From Streptomyces polyasparticus (GTDB lineage: Bacteria > Actinomycetota > Actinomycetes > Streptomycetales > Streptomycetaceae): 64,000 nt of DNA. How positions within the stretch are numbered: the first letter of the stretch is position 1; every line of letters begins with the position of its first letter. The translations under genes and the position numbers were made by a program. Shown here piece by piece: positions 52,336 to 63,685 of the stretch. The stretch covers positions 558,001-622,000 of the forward strand of contig NZ_JACTVJ010000004.1 of NCBI RefSeq assembly GCF_014493765.1, in the 5' to 3' direction. The notes under the pieces are model-generated. The model had not been told where the DNA came from and searched no databases. It saw only the letters and a list, made by a program, of their open reading frames with translations.

Positions 52336-53063
52336 ACCCGGTGAAGGCGGAGTGGGGTCCGCTGTACCGGGCCGTGCGCGACGGGATCGCCGAGAGGAAG
52401 TGGCGCGCGATCCCCGTGACGCTCACCGCGGTCTGCCTCACCGCGCTGATGCAGTACGTCCAGAACCAGGAGTGGGGCTACCAGTTCGTCCAGAACCTCG
52501 GCTCTGTGCGCGCCGAGGAGCCGCTGTGGCTCGCCCTGCTGCGCACTCCCCTCTCCCTATTCGTACCGGCGCTCGATCTGCCGGTCTGGGGCGCGCTCGG
52601 CCAGATCCTGCTGGTCTTCGGGATCGCCGAGATCACGCTCGGCTGGTGGCGGATGCTCGTCATCGGATACGTGGCCACGCTGGCCGGGACGCTGTACGCG
52701 CGGTTCGGGATCTGGCTCGGCGAGGACCGGCCGCTCGGGCTGCCCGCCTCGGACGCCCAGGTGGTCGACACCGGCCCCTCGGCGGCGGTGGTGGGGCTCG
52801 CTGTCTATGTGTGCTGGCGCTACCGGGCCTGGTTCACGATGGCCCTGGTGATCGGCGCGATGGTCGGCGAAACGGTGATCGACGACAACCTCGCGGGCCG
52901 TGAGCACCTCGCGGCGATCGTCGCGGTGCTGCTCCTGTGCGGCGTCTCCGCGCTGCGTCAGCGCCGCCGCTCGGGCAGGTGGTCCGGGCCGGGCGCGGGA
53001 TCGGGATCGACCACCGAGCCGCGCCGCGGATCCGGGTCGAAACGGCCGCCGAGCAGCTCCTGA
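52332..53063 (+). CDS. Rhomboid-like integral membrane protein
   Basis: A 243-residue membrane protein with about six helices between residues 20 and 215. The segment DTGPSAAVVGLAVYVCW, with a GxSxxxxG-like pattern, and a later REHLAAIVAV histidine resemble the Ser-His arrangement of rhomboid-fold proteins, but GPSA departs from the classic GASG, so activity is uncertain. A Gly/Ser/Arg-rich disordered tail ends the protein. The GTG overlaps the DUF2156 stop (GTGA), so the two are co-translated. The last 106 bp overlap the convergent gene on the other strand. Confidence 0.75.
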   Translation: MNPVKAEWGPLYRAVRDGIAERKWRAIPVTLTAVCLTALMQYVQNQEWGYQFVQNLGSVRAEEPLWLALLRTPLSLFVPALDLPVWGALGQILLVFGIAEITLGWWRMLVIGYVATLAGTLYARFGIWLGEDRPLGLPASDAQVVDTGPSAAVVGLAVYVCWRYRAWFTMALVIGAMVGETVIDDNLAGREHLAAIVAVLLLCGVSALRQRRRSGRWSGPGAGSGSTTEPRRGSGSKRPPSSS

Positions 53064-53767
53064 ACCTTCCGCCGCGGCTTCGACCAGCGGCGGTCGTGGT
53101 GGTACGCACGCAGGCCGCCCTTCGAGCGGGCCCGCGGCCGGTTCTTGTAGAAGAGCTTCCACCAGGGCGAACCGGGGCGCGCGAGGCGTACACCGCCGAA
53201 GATCGCCACGAACGGCACCACGATCCCGAACAGCGCCATCCGCGGTTTTCCCTTGGCGAGTGCGATGAGGGCGAAGAAGAAGTTCGTGGCGGTGTTCATC
53301 ACGACGAAGACCCGGCTGTGCCGCTCCTCGTCGGTGAGCTCGTTGACGCCGAACGGCAGGAAGCCGCCGAGCACCAGGGCCACGAGGGCCGCGGTCAGGA
53401 CGACGATCTCGACGCTCTTGCGGCCCGCCTCGCTCCAGTACACGTCGTCGAGGTGCAGGATCAGCGCGAACTCGTCCAGGACCAGGCCCGCACCCAGGCC
53501 GAAGATGACGGCGGAGGCCAGTGAGCCGAAGCTGTGCCGGCCCGCCGCGACCGCGCCGAACCCACCGATGATCGTCAGGATGATGCCGGGCACGACGTGG
53601 TGGATGTGCAGATCGCCGGCCTTCACGTTCCCGAACGGGCCTTTGCCGGCCCGGATCATCCGCGTGATGATGCGCGTCACCAGGAACGACAGGACGAAGG
53701 AGAGCAGCGCGAGCAGCAGTGGCAGCTTCCCCGGTTCGAGAATGTTCCGGTACCACCAGTGACCCAC
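52958..53767 (-). CDS. Conserved integral membrane protein of unknown function
   Basis: A 269-residue membrane protein with five or six helices in residues 15-210, then a basic, disordered tail. A conserved AGDLHIHHVVPGIILT motif and LDEFALILHLDDVYW add histidines and acidic residues near the membrane that could bind metal, but I do not recognise a catalytic family. I chose the GTG at 53767 because GGGAGGG lies 6 nt upstream; a longer ATG start at 53821 has no such site. The 3' end overlaps the convergent rhomboid-like gene by 106 bp. It is divergent from cobS. Confidence 0.8.
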   Translation of the reverse strand: MGHWWYRNILEPGKLPLLLALLSFVLSFLVTRIITRMIRAGKGPFGNVKAGDLHIHHVVPGIILTIIGGFGAVAAGRHSFGSLASAVIFGLGAGLVLDEFALILHLDDVYWSEAGRKSVEIVVLTAALVALVLGGFLPFGVNELTDEERHSRVFVVMNTATNFFFALIALAKGKPRMALFGIVVPFVAIFGGVRLARPGSPWWKLFYKNRPRARSKGGLRAYHHDRRWSKPRRKVQELLGGRFDPDPRRGSVVDPDPAPGPDHLPERRR

Positions 53768-53843
53768 GCCACGCCCTCCCTGACTGTCCCGATATGCGCC
53801 GCTTTCCAGACGTATGCGCAAATTTACGCGTACGGGCGGCGGT

Positions 53844-53849
53844 TAGCCT
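53844..53849 (+). promoter_or_regulatory. -10 element of a probable leaderless cobS transcript
   Basis: TAGCCT ends 6 nt before the cobS GTG at 53856. With the usual 7-nt spacing, transcription would start on the start codon itself. No Shine-Dalgarno sequence is visible. Confidence 0.5.
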
Positions 53850-53855
53850 GCCGCG

Positions 53856-54644
53856 GTGACTCCACAGGACCCCGCCCGCTTCCCCGACGGCCTCCGCTTC
53901 GCGTTCGGCACCCTCACCGTGCTTCCCGTACGGGTCGGGCGCTGGGACCGGTCCGCCGCGCGCGCCGGAATGCTGTGCGCGCCGCTCGCGGGCCTGGTCG
54001 TCGGCCTGTGCTCGGCGGCGGCCGGCGCCCTGCTGTCCCTCCTGGGCGCGGGCCCGCTGCTCGCCGCCGTCGCGACCGCGGCCGTCCCCGCGCTGCTCAC
54101 CCGGGCACTGCACCTGGACGGCCTCGCGGACACGGCGGACGGGCTCGGCAGCGGCAAGCCGGCCGACGAGGCGCTCACGATCATGAAGCGCTCGGACATC
54201 GGCCCGTTCGGCGTGGTGACGCTGCTCTTCGTCCTGCTCGCGCAGGTCGCGGTGTACTTCCAGCTGTACGAGGAGGGCGGCTGGGCCTACGGAGCGGTGG
54301 CCGCGGCCGTGGCCCATGTCGCGGGCCGCACGGCCCTGACCCTCGCCTCGCGCCCGTCCGTACCGGCGGCGCGGCCCGAGGGGCTCGGCGCGGCGGTCGC
54401 GGGGACCGTGCCGCTGCGCCCCGCGGTACCGCTGACCGCGGCCGTCATGTGCCTCGCGGGCTGGGCCGGCTACGGCACGGTCGGTGTGCTGCACGGTGTG
54501 TGCGCGGTGGCGGCCGCGCTGGTGGCGGGCGAGGTGCTGCTGCGCCGATGCGTGCGGCGGTTCGGCGGGATCACCGGGGATGTGTTCGGCGCGGTGGCCG
54601 AGACGGCCGTGACCGCGGCGCTGATCGCGTTCACGCTGGGCTGA
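53856..54644 (+). CDS. cobS: Adenosylcobinamide-GDP ribazoletransferase (cobalamin synthase) CobS
   Basis: A 262-residue integral membrane enzyme that joins adenosylcobinamide-GDP to alpha-ribazole, the last assembly step of cobalamin. Family motifs are present: LHLDGLADTADGLG near residues 86-99, MKRSDIGPFG near 110, AGRTALTLA, and GGITGDVFGAVAE near the end. About six or seven helices. It works after CobU and CobT, both encoded in this window on the same strand. The GTG start has no ribosome binding site but a close -10-like element. Confidence 0.94.
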   Translation: MTPQDPARFPDGLRFAFGTLTVLPVRVGRWDRSAARAGMLCAPLAGLVVGLCSAAAGALLSLLGAGPLLAAVATAAVPALLTRALHLDGLADTADGLGSGKPADEALTIMKRSDIGPFGVVTLLFVLLAQVAVYFQLYEEGGWAYGAVAAAVAHVAGRTALTLASRPSVPAARPEGLGAAVAGTVPLRPAVPLTAAVMCLAGWAGYGTVGVLHGVCAVAAALVAGEVLLRRCVRRFGGITGDVFGAVAETAVTAALIAFTLG

Positions 54645-54735
54645 GCGGTCCCCGTACCCGCGCGCAAGCGTAGGCTCGGCTCGGGACACACCCCAACAGA
54701 CGCATATCGGAAGACGGAAGCGAGAACTCACCACA

Positions 54736-56268
54736 GTGACTGCTCTGACTCTCAGCACCGCCGCCGCGGCCGGCCTCAAGGCCGACGCGCTCGTCGTCGG
54801 AGTCGCCAAGGGCGACAAGGGCCCCGTCGTCGCCCCGGGCGCCGACGCCGTAGAGAAGGCCTTCGGCGGCAAGCTCGCCACCGTCCTCGAGACCCTCGGC
54901 GCCTCGGGCGGCGAGGGCGAGGTCACCAAGCTTCCCGCGCCCGACGGCGTGAAGGCCCCGCTCGTCCTGGCCGTCGGCCTCGGCGCGGTGCCGGAGAAGG
55001 ACGAGTCCTTCGGCACGGAGGCGCTGCGCCGCGCGGCCGGCGCCGCCGCCCGCGCCCTGTCCGGCACGAAGAAGGCCGCGTTCGCGCTGCCCGTCGACAG
55101 CGCCGACGAGGTCCAGGCGATCGGCGAGGGCGTGCTGCTCGGCGCGTACTCCTTCGACGCGTACAAGGAGAACGGCAACGGCAAGGCCGCCAAGGCCAAG
55201 GACGCCAAGGGCCCCCTCGGCGACGCCGTGATCCTCGGCACGAAGCCGCGTGACAAGGCCGCCAAGGCCGCGATCGAGCGCGCCACCGCCGTGGCCGAGG
55301 AGCTCAACCGCGCCCGCGACCTGATCAACACCCCGCCGAACGACCTCAACCCGGAGGCCTTCGCCGCCGTCGCCCAGGCCGCGGCCAAGGAGCACGGCAT
55401 CAAGGTGCAGGTGCTCGACGAGAAGGCGCTCACCAAGGGCGGCTACGGCGGCATCCTGGGCGTCGGCGCCGGTTCGCAGTCCCCGCCGCGCCTGGTGAAG
55501 CTCTCGTACTCGCACGCCAAGGCGAAGAAGCACCTGGCCTTCGTCGGCAAGGGCATCACGTACGACTCGGGCGGCATCTCCCTGAAGCCGGCCGGTCACA
55601 ACGAGACGATGAAGTGCGACATGAGTGGCGCCGCCGCGGTCTTCGCCGCCGTCGTCGCCGCCGCGCGCCTGGGCCTCGAGGTAAACGTCACCGGCTGGCT
55701 GGCGCTCGCCGAGAACATGCCGTCCGGCTCGGCCACCCGCCCCGGCGACGTCCTGCGCATGTACTCGGGCAAGACCGTCGAGGTCCTGAACACCGACGCC
55801 GAGGGCCGGCTTGTCCTGGCCGACGCGATCGCCAAGGCCTCCGAGGACAAGCCCGACGCGATCGTCGACGTGGCGACGCTGACCGGCGCGATGATGGTCG
55901 CGCTCGGCTCGCGCACCTTCGGCATCATGGCCAACGACGACGCGTTCCGTACGTCCCTGTACGAGATCGCCGAGGCGTCCGGCGAGCCGGCCTGGCCGAT
56001 GCCGCTGCCCGAGCACCTGGTCAAGGGCATGGACTCGTCGACCGCCGACATCGCCAACATGGGCGAGCGGATGGGCGGCGGCCTGGTGGCCGGCCTGTTC
56101 CTGCGCGAGTTCGTGGGCGAGGGCATCACCTGGGCGCACCTGGACATCGCGGGCCCGGCCTTCAACGAGGGCGCGCCGTTCGGCTACACCCCCAAGGGCG
56201 GCACGGGTACGGCGGTGCGCACCCTGGTCGCGCTGGCCGAGCGCACGGCCGCGGGCGACCTCGGCTGA
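54736..56268 (+). CDS. pepA: Leucyl aminopeptidase PepA (M17 family)
   Basis: A 510-residue cytoplasmic dinuclear metallopeptidase removing N-terminal residues from peptides. The C-terminal catalytic domain has VGKGITYDSGGISLKP with metal-binding Lys and Asp, MKCDMSGAAAV and the signature NTDAEGRLVL, all intact. The N-terminal domain (about 1-170) is more divergent and lysine-rich around KENGNGKAAKAKDAKGP, an insertion typical of actinobacteria. The GTG is preceded by GGAAGCGAGA at moderate distance. It lies alone between cobS and lpdA and is followed by a terminator. Confidence 0.95.
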   Translation: MTALTLSTAAAAGLKADALVVGVAKGDKGPVVAPGADAVEKAFGGKLATVLETLGASGGEGEVTKLPAPDGVKAPLVLAVGLGAVPEKDESFGTEALRRAAGAAARALSGTKKAAFALPVDSADEVQAIGEGVLLGAYSFDAYKENGNGKAAKAKDAKGPLGDAVILGTKPRDKAAKAAIERATAVAEELNRARDLINTPPNDLNPEAFAAVAQAAAKEHGIKVQVLDEKALTKGGYGGILGVGAGSQSPPRLVKLSYSHAKAKKHLAFVGKGITYDSGGISLKPAGHNETMKCDMSGAAAVFAAVVAAARLGLEVNVTGWLALAENMPSGSATRPGDVLRMYSGKTVEVLNTDAEGRLVLADAIAKASEDKPDAIVDVATLTGAMMVALGSRTFGIMANDDAFRTSLYEIAEASGEPAWPMPLPEHLVKGMDSSTADIANMGERMGGGLVAGLFLREFVGEGITWAHLDIAGPAFNEGAPFGYTPKGGTGTAVRTLVALAERTAAGDLG

Positions 56269-56291
56269 CGCTCCGTACGACGTGAGTGACC

Positions 56292-56322
56292 AACGGCCCC
56301 GGGCTCAGTGCCCGGGGCCGTT
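56292..56322 (+). terminator. Terminator of pepA
   Basis: Perfect 13-bp arms AACGGCCCCGGGC (56292-56304) and GCCCGGGGCCGTT (56310-56322) with a 5-nt loop, 24 bp after the pepA stop. Confidence 0.88.
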
Positions 56323-56591
56323 CGTATGGCCCGGGACCTCGATCCCGCGCACTCCGGGGATTTCGCCCTGGACGAAATCCGCGGCGGCATACGCTGCGGT
56401 GACCTTGCTCTGTGATCGATCAAACGTCTTGCACTGTGGCCCGACGTCCCACCGCCCGCCGACAAGTGCGAAGATGGCCTGTGGCAGGACAGGGCCCCCA
56501 CCACAGGGCCGAAGGTACAAGCGGCCGAACACCAAGCCGCCGCGCGGTCAGTGAGGACCGGCGTACGGCGCACATGCATGGAGGACGTGAC
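56323..56591 (+). promoter_or_regulatory. lpdA control region with TGATCGATCA motif
   Basis: After the pepA terminator this stretch holds no gene. The 10-bp palindrome TGATCGATCA lies at 56413-56422, about 170 bp before lpdA; the same motif lies in the aceE promoter. No consensus -35/-10 pair is clear around it. GGAGG (56582-56586) lies 6 nt before the lpdA start. Confidence 0.5.
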
Positions 56592-57980
56592 GTGGCGAAC
56601 GACGCCAGCACCGTTTTCGACCTAGTGATCCTCGGCGGCGGTAGCGGCGGATACGCCGCGGCGCTGCGCGCCTCTCAGCTTGGTCTGGACGTCGCCCTGA
56701 TCGAGAAGAACAAGCTCGGCGGCACCTGCCTGCACAACGGCTGCATCCCCACCAAGGCGCTGCTGCACGCCGGTGAGGTCGCGGACCAGACGCGCGAGAG
56801 CGCGCAGTTCGGTGTCAAGTCCACTTTCGAGGGCATCGACATCGCGGCCGTCCACAAGTACAAGGACGACGTGATCTCCGGCCTGTACAAGGGCCTGCAG
56901 GGTCTCGTCGCCTCCCGCAAGGTGACGTACATCGAGGGTGAGGGCCGCCTGTCGTCGCCCACCTCGGTGGACGTGAACGGCCAGCGCATCCAGGGCCGCC
57001 ACATTCTTCTGGCGACCGGCTCCGTGCCGAAGTCGCTGCCGGGTCTGGAGATCGACGGCAACCGCATCATCTCCTCGGACCACGCGCTCGTGCTCGACCG
57101 CGTCCCGGAGTCCGCGATCATCCTGGGCGGCGGCGTCATCGGCGTCGAGTTCGCCTCGGCGTGGAAGTCCTTCGGCACCGACGTCACCGTGATCGAGGGC
57201 CTCAAGAACCTCGTCCCGGTCGAGGACGTGAACAGCTCCAAGATCCTGGAGCGCGCCTTCCGCAAGCGCGGCATCAAGTTCAACCTCGGCACCTTCTTCC
57301 AGTCGGCCGAGTACACCCAGAACGGCGTCAAGGTCACCCTCGCCGACGGCAAGACCTTCGAGGCCGAGGTCCTCCTGGTCGCCATCGGCCGCGGCCCGGT
57401 CTCGCAGGGCCTGGGGTACGAGGAGCAGGGCGTCGCGATGGACCGCGGCTACGTCCTCGTCGACGAGTACATGCAGACCAACGTGCCGACCATCTCGGCC
57501 GTCGGTGACCTCGTCCCGACCCTCCAGCTCGCGCACGTCGGCTTCGCCGAGGGCATCCTGGTGGCGGAGCGTCTTGCCGGGATGAAGGTCGTCCCGATCG
57601 ACTACGACGGTGTGCCGCGCGTGACGTACTGCCACCCGGAGGTCGCTTCCGTCGGTATCACCGAGGCCAAGGCCAAGGAGATCTACGGCGCGGACAAGGT
57701 CGTCGCCCTCAAGTACAACCTGGCGGGCAACGGCAAGTCCAAGATCCTCAAGACCGCCGGTGAGATCAAGCTGGTCCAGGTCAAGGACGGTGCCGTCGTC
57801 GGTGTCCACATGGTCGGTGACCGTATGGGCGAGCAGGTCGGCGAAGCGCAGCTGATCTACAACTGGGAGGCCCTGCCGGCCGAGGTCGCGCAGCTGATCC
57901 ACGCGCACCCGACGCAGAACGAGGCGCTCGGCGAGGCTCACCTGGCGCTGGCCGGCAAGCCGCTGCACTCCCACGACTAA
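56592..57980 (+). CDS. lpdA: Dihydrolipoyl dehydrogenase (E3)
   Basis: A 462-residue FAD/NAD flavoprotein that reoxidises the dihydrolipoyl arm of 2-oxoacid dehydrogenase complexes. The FAD fold begins VILGGGSGGYAAA, the redox-active disulfide is C46/C51 in GGTCLHNGCIPTK, the NAD site reads ILGGGVIGVEFAS and the C-terminal base is in IHAHPTQNEALGEA. The GTG at 56592 is chosen for the GGAGG 6 nt upstream. The E2 gene follows 53 bp downstream and aceE 3 kb further, so this is the E3 of the pyruvate and probably also the 2-oxoglutarate complex. Confidence 0.96.
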   Translation: MANDASTVFDLVILGGGSGGYAAALRASQLGLDVALIEKNKLGGTCLHNGCIPTKALLHAGEVADQTRESAQFGVKSTFEGIDIAAVHKYKDDVISGLYKGLQGLVASRKVTYIEGEGRLSSPTSVDVNGQRIQGRHILLATGSVPKSLPGLEIDGNRIISSDHALVLDRVPESAIILGGGVIGVEFASAWKSFGTDVTVIEGLKNLVPVEDVNSSKILERAFRKRGIKFNLGTFFQSAEYTQNGVKVTLADGKTFEAEVLLVAIGRGPVSQGLGYEEQGVAMDRGYVLVDEYMQTNVPTISAVGDLVPTLQLAHVGFAEGILVAERLAGMKVVPIDYDGVPRVTYCHPEVASVGITEAKAKEIYGADKVVALKYNLAGNGKSKILKTAGEIKLVQVKDGAVVGVHMVGDRMGEQVGEAQLIYNWEALPAEVAQLIHAHPTQNEALGEAHLALAGKPLHSHD

Positions 57981-58033
57981 CAGCCCTCGGGGCTCCCCAA
58001 ACTTCCGCAATTTCGTAAGGAGCAACAGAAACC

Positions 58034-59812
58034 ATGGCGGTTTCCGTAACCCTTCCGGCGCTCGGCGAGAGCGTCACCGAGGGCACTGTCACCCGTTGGC
58101 TGAAGGCCGAGGGCGAGCGCGTCGAGGCCGACGAGCCGCTGCTCGAGGTGTCGACCGACAAGGTCGACACCGAGATCCCCTCGCCTGCCGCGGGCATCCT
58201 CGCGTCCATCAAGGTCGCCGAGGACGAGACGGTCGAGGTCGGCGCCGAGCTGGCCCTGATCGACGACGGCAGCGGCGCCCCCGCTGCCGCCCCCGCCCCG
58301 GCTCAGGCCGAGGCTCCCGCCGCGCCCGCCCCGGCCCAGGAGGCTCCGGCCCCGCAGGCCGAGGCCCCCGCCGCTCCGGCTCCGGCCGCTCCCGCCGCCG
58401 CGCCGGCCGGTGGCGCCACGGGCACCGACGTGACCCTGCCCGCCCTGGGCGAGTCGGTCACCGAGGGCACCGTGACCCGCTGGCTCAAGGAGGTCGGCGA
58501 GTCCGTCGAGGCCGACGAGCCACTGCTCGAGGTCTCCACGGACAAGGTCGACACCGAGATCCCGTCGCCGGTCGCCGGTGTGCTGCTCGAGATCACGGTC
58601 GGTGAGGACGAGACCGCCGAGGTCGGCGCCAAGCTCGCCGTCATCGGTGCACCGGGTGCCGCTCCGGCTGCCCCGGCCGCCCCCGCCGCCCCGGCTCCGG
58701 CGCCCGCCGCCCCGGCTCCGGCGCCCGCCGCTCCGGCTCCGGCTCCGGCTGCCGCCCCGGCTCCCGCTGCCCCGGCCCCGCAGGCCGCCGCCCCGGCTCC
58801 GGCCGCTCCGGCGCCCGCGCCCGTGGCTCCGGCCGCTCCGGCTCCGGCCGCGCCCGCCGCCGTCCAGCCCGCCGACGACGGTGCGTACGTCACCCCGCTG
58901 GTGCGCAAGCTCGCCTCCGAGAACGGTGTGGACCTCTCCTCGGTCAAGGGCACCGGCGTCGGCGGCCGTATCCGCAAGCAGGACGTCATCGCCGCCGCGG
59001 AGGCCGCGAAGGCCGCCGCTCCGGCCGCTGCCGCTCCCGCCGCCGCTGCTCCGGCCGCCGCGAAGGCTCCGGCCATCCAGGCCTCCGAGCTGCGTGGTCA
59101 GACCGTCAAGATGACCCGCATGCGCAAGGTCATCGGCGACAACATGATGAAGGCGCTGCACGGCCAGGCCCAGCTGTCCTCCGTGATCGAGGTGGATGTC
59201 ACCAAGATCATGAAGCTGCGCGCCGCGGCCAAGGACTCCTTCGCCGCCCGTGAGGGCGTCAAGCTGTCCCCGATGCCGTTCTTCGTCAAGGCCGCTGCCC
59301 AGGCGCTGAAGGCCCACGCGGTCGTCAACGCCCGGATCAACGAGGACGAGGGCACCATCACCTACTTCGACACCGAGAACATCGGTATCGCGGTGGACTC
59401 CGAGAAGGGTCTGATGACTCCGGTCATCAAGGGTGCGGGCGACCTCAACCTGGCCGGTATCTCCAAGGCCACGGCCGACCTCGCCGGCAAGGTCCGCGCG
59501 TCGAAGATCACCCCGGACGAGCTGTCCGGTGCGACCTTCACCATCTCCAACACCGGTTCGCGCGGCGCCCTGTTCGACACGATCATCGTGCCCCCGAACC
59601 AGGTCGGCATCCTCGGCATCGGCGCCACCGTCAAGCGTCCCGTGGTCATCAACCACCCGGACCTCGGCGAGACGATCGCCATCCGCGACATGGTCTTCCT
59701 GACCCTGTCGTACGACCACCGTCTGGTGGACGGCGCGGACGCCGCCCGCTACCTGACCACGGTCAAGCAGATCCTCGAGGCCGGCGAGTTCGAGGTCGAG
59801 CTCGGCCTGTGA
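58034..59812 (+). CDS. sucB: 2-oxoacid dehydrogenase E2, dihydrolipoyl acyltransferase (two lipoyl domains)
   Basis: A 592-residue core protein of a 2-oxoacid dehydrogenase complex. Two lipoyl domains carry lipoylated lysines K43 and K171 (both in STDKVDTE). Long Ala/Pro linkers follow, then the E1/E3-binding domain ([17 protein letters not shown]...GGRIRKQDV, about residues 285-320) and the catalytic domain with SYDHRLVDG near the end. Annotation pipelines usually call it SucB. With lpdA and aceE beside it and the single-E2 arrangement known in actinobacteria such as Corynebacterium, it more likely serves pyruvate dehydrogenase, possibly both complexes. AAGGAGC lies about 8 nt before the ATG. 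The two lipoyl domains are very alike, suggesting internal duplication. Confidence 0.94.
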   Translation: MAVSVTLPALGESVTEGTVTRWLKAEGERVEADEPLLEVSTDKVDTEIPSPAAGILASIKVAEDETVEVGAELALIDDGSGAPAAAPAPAQAEAPAAPAPAQEAPAPQAEAPAAPAPAAPAAAPAGGATGTDVTLPALGESVTEGTVTRWLKEVGESVEADEPLLEVSTDKVDTEIPSPVAGVLLEITVGEDETAEVGAKLAVIGAPGAAPAAPAAPAAPAPAPAAPAPAPAAPAPAPAAAPAPAAPAPQAAAPAPAAPAPAPVAPAAPAPAAPAAVQPADDGAYVTPLVRKLASENGVDLSSVKGTGVGGRIRKQDVIAAAEAAKAAAPAAAAPAAAAPAAAKAPAIQASELRGQTVKMTRMRKVIGDNMMKALHGQAQLSSVIEVDVTKIMKLRAAAKDSFAAREGVKLSPMPFFVKAAAQALKAHAVVNARINEDEGTITYFDTENIGIAVDSEKGLMTPVIKGAGDLNLAGISKATADLAGKVRASKITPDELSGATFTISNTGSRGALFDTIIVPPNQVGILGIGATVKRPVVINHPDLGETIAIRDMVFLTLSYDHRLVDGADAARYLTTVKQILEAGEFEVELGL

Positions 59813-59862
59813 TCGGCTCATTTCGGGTGACCGCCGTGTAAGGCTCGTCACTCAGTGCCATC

Positions 59863-59898
59863 TGTGCCCCCGTCCGGAGGTTTCCGGGCGGGGGCGCA
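59863..59898 (+). terminator. Terminator of the lpdA-E2 operon
   Basis: 16-bp arms (59863-59878 and 59883-59898) pair fully if two G-U pairs are allowed; the loop is GGTT. It lies 50 bp after the E2 stop codon. Confidence 0.8.
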
Positions 59899-59963
59899 GC
59901 CGTATTGTTTGGGAGTCGAGCCCGCGCACGCAGGGTTCGCGCCCTCGCAGAAGGAGCCACCGC

Positions 59964-60596
59964 ATGACCGCGCCTGTCGTCCAATCGCTGCGCGAGCAGA
60001 TCCGCGAGCACATCGTGGAAGGCATCGTGAGCGGTCGCTGGCAGCCCGGCGAGCGGATCGTGGAGCGCCGCATCGCCGTCGAGCTGGAGGTCAGCCAGAC
60101 GCCCGTACGCGAGGCGCTGCGCGAGCTGGAGTCCCTGCGCCTGATCGAGTCGGCGCCCAACAAGGGTGTCCGCGTGCGGAATCTCTCAGCCGCCGATCTG
60201 GAGGAGTCCTACCCCGTACGCGCGGGTCTGGAGCAGATCGCCGCGGAGCTCGCGGCCGAGAAGCTGGCGGCGGACTGCTCGGCCCTGGAGCCTCATGTGG
60301 CCGCCCTGTACGTGGCCGACCGCGAGGCGGACGGGACGGGGCAGGTGCGGCACACCGTGGCCTTCCACCGGGAGATGGTGCGGGCCGCCGGGAACTCGGT
60401 GCTGCTGCACACCTGGGAGGGCCTCGGGATCGAGGTCTTCACAGCCCTGTCGATCCGGTGGCTCGGGACCGTGCAGCAGTCGTACGCGGAGGAGCACCAG
60501 GCGCTCGTCGAGGCGTTCAAGAACCGGGACCCGGACATCGGGGTGCTGGTCAAGCAGCACGTCCTGGGATGCGCTCCGGCGCCTGCCACCGAGTGA
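59964..60596 (+). CDS. GntR-family (FadR subfamily) transcriptional regulator
   Basis: A 210-residue regulator. The winged helix-turn-helix (about residues 5-75) reads LREQIREHIVEGIVSGRWQPGERIVERRIA, with the recognition helix in VSQTPVREALRELESL, followed by an FCD-type helical ligand domain (about 85-200) with the metal-binding pattern beginning in RAGLEQIAAEL and HREMVRAAGN. AAGGAG lies 7-8 nt before the ATG. It sits between the E2 gene and aceE and is the obvious candidate regulator of the dehydrogenase genes, as PdhR is in enterobacteria; that role is inferred from position. Confidence 0.9.
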   Translation: MTAPVVQSLREQIREHIVEGIVSGRWQPGERIVERRIAVELEVSQTPVREALRELESLRLIESAPNKGVRVRNLSAADLEESYPVRAGLEQIAAELAAEKLAADCSALEPHVAALYVADREADGTGQVRHTVAFHREMVRAAGNSVLLHTWEGLGIEVFTALSIRWLGTVQQSYAEEHQALVEAFKNRDPDIGVLVKQHVLGCAPAPATE

Positions 60597-60911
60597 GCCG
60601 CCGCGCACGAGATACGACCTGACCTGCTCAACTGCGCCTGAGCGCCCCCAAAGTAGCGCCCCGGATGTCCCATATGCCCGGCACGGCGTGCCCGTCAAGC
60701 TGACACCCCGTGCCGACTTCTCGTTATCGAGAAGTTTTTGCCTTCAACGCTTTGATCGATCATCGATCAGGCGCTTACTCTCGACGGCGGACTGCACACA
60801 GTCCTCGCCCTGTCCTGCCAGTCAGGGCCCATCAACACCCCGTCTCTCCTGACGCGCGGCCGACCACCGGCCGCGCGGACAGGAGGAGATCCTGTCCGGA
60901 AGGCGGCGAAC
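60597..60911 (+). promoter_or_regulatory. aceE control region: 17-bp palindrome and leader hairpin
   Basis: Gene-free stretch. The palindrome TGATCGATCATCGATCA (60753-60769) overlaps a promoter: -35 TTGATC (60752-60757), an 18-bp spacer and -10 TACTCT (60776-60781). A bound protein would block polymerase. It contains the TGATCGATCA also found before lpdA. Farther down, CGGACAGGA (60876-60884) and TCCTGTCCG (60890-60898) form a hairpin whose left arm and loop contain the AGGAGGAG purine tract, 13 bp before the ATG. Confidence 0.65.
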
Positions 60912-63596
<2,685 letters not shown>

Positions 63597-63636
63597 GCCC
63601 GCTGACCGACGGCCTCTGAGCCCGCTCGACGCCCGA

Positions 63637-63678
63637 CGGCGGCCCGCATCCCTCCCTGGAGAGGGGTGCGGGCCGCCG
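63637..63678. terminator. Terminator of aceE
   Basis: 18-bp arms (63637-63654 and 63661-63678, left arm CGGCGGCCCGCATCCCTC) pair with a single G-U wobble and a 6-nt loop. It lies between aceE and the convergent coiled-coil gene. Confidence 0.85.
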
Positions 63679-63685
63679 CCTTTGG

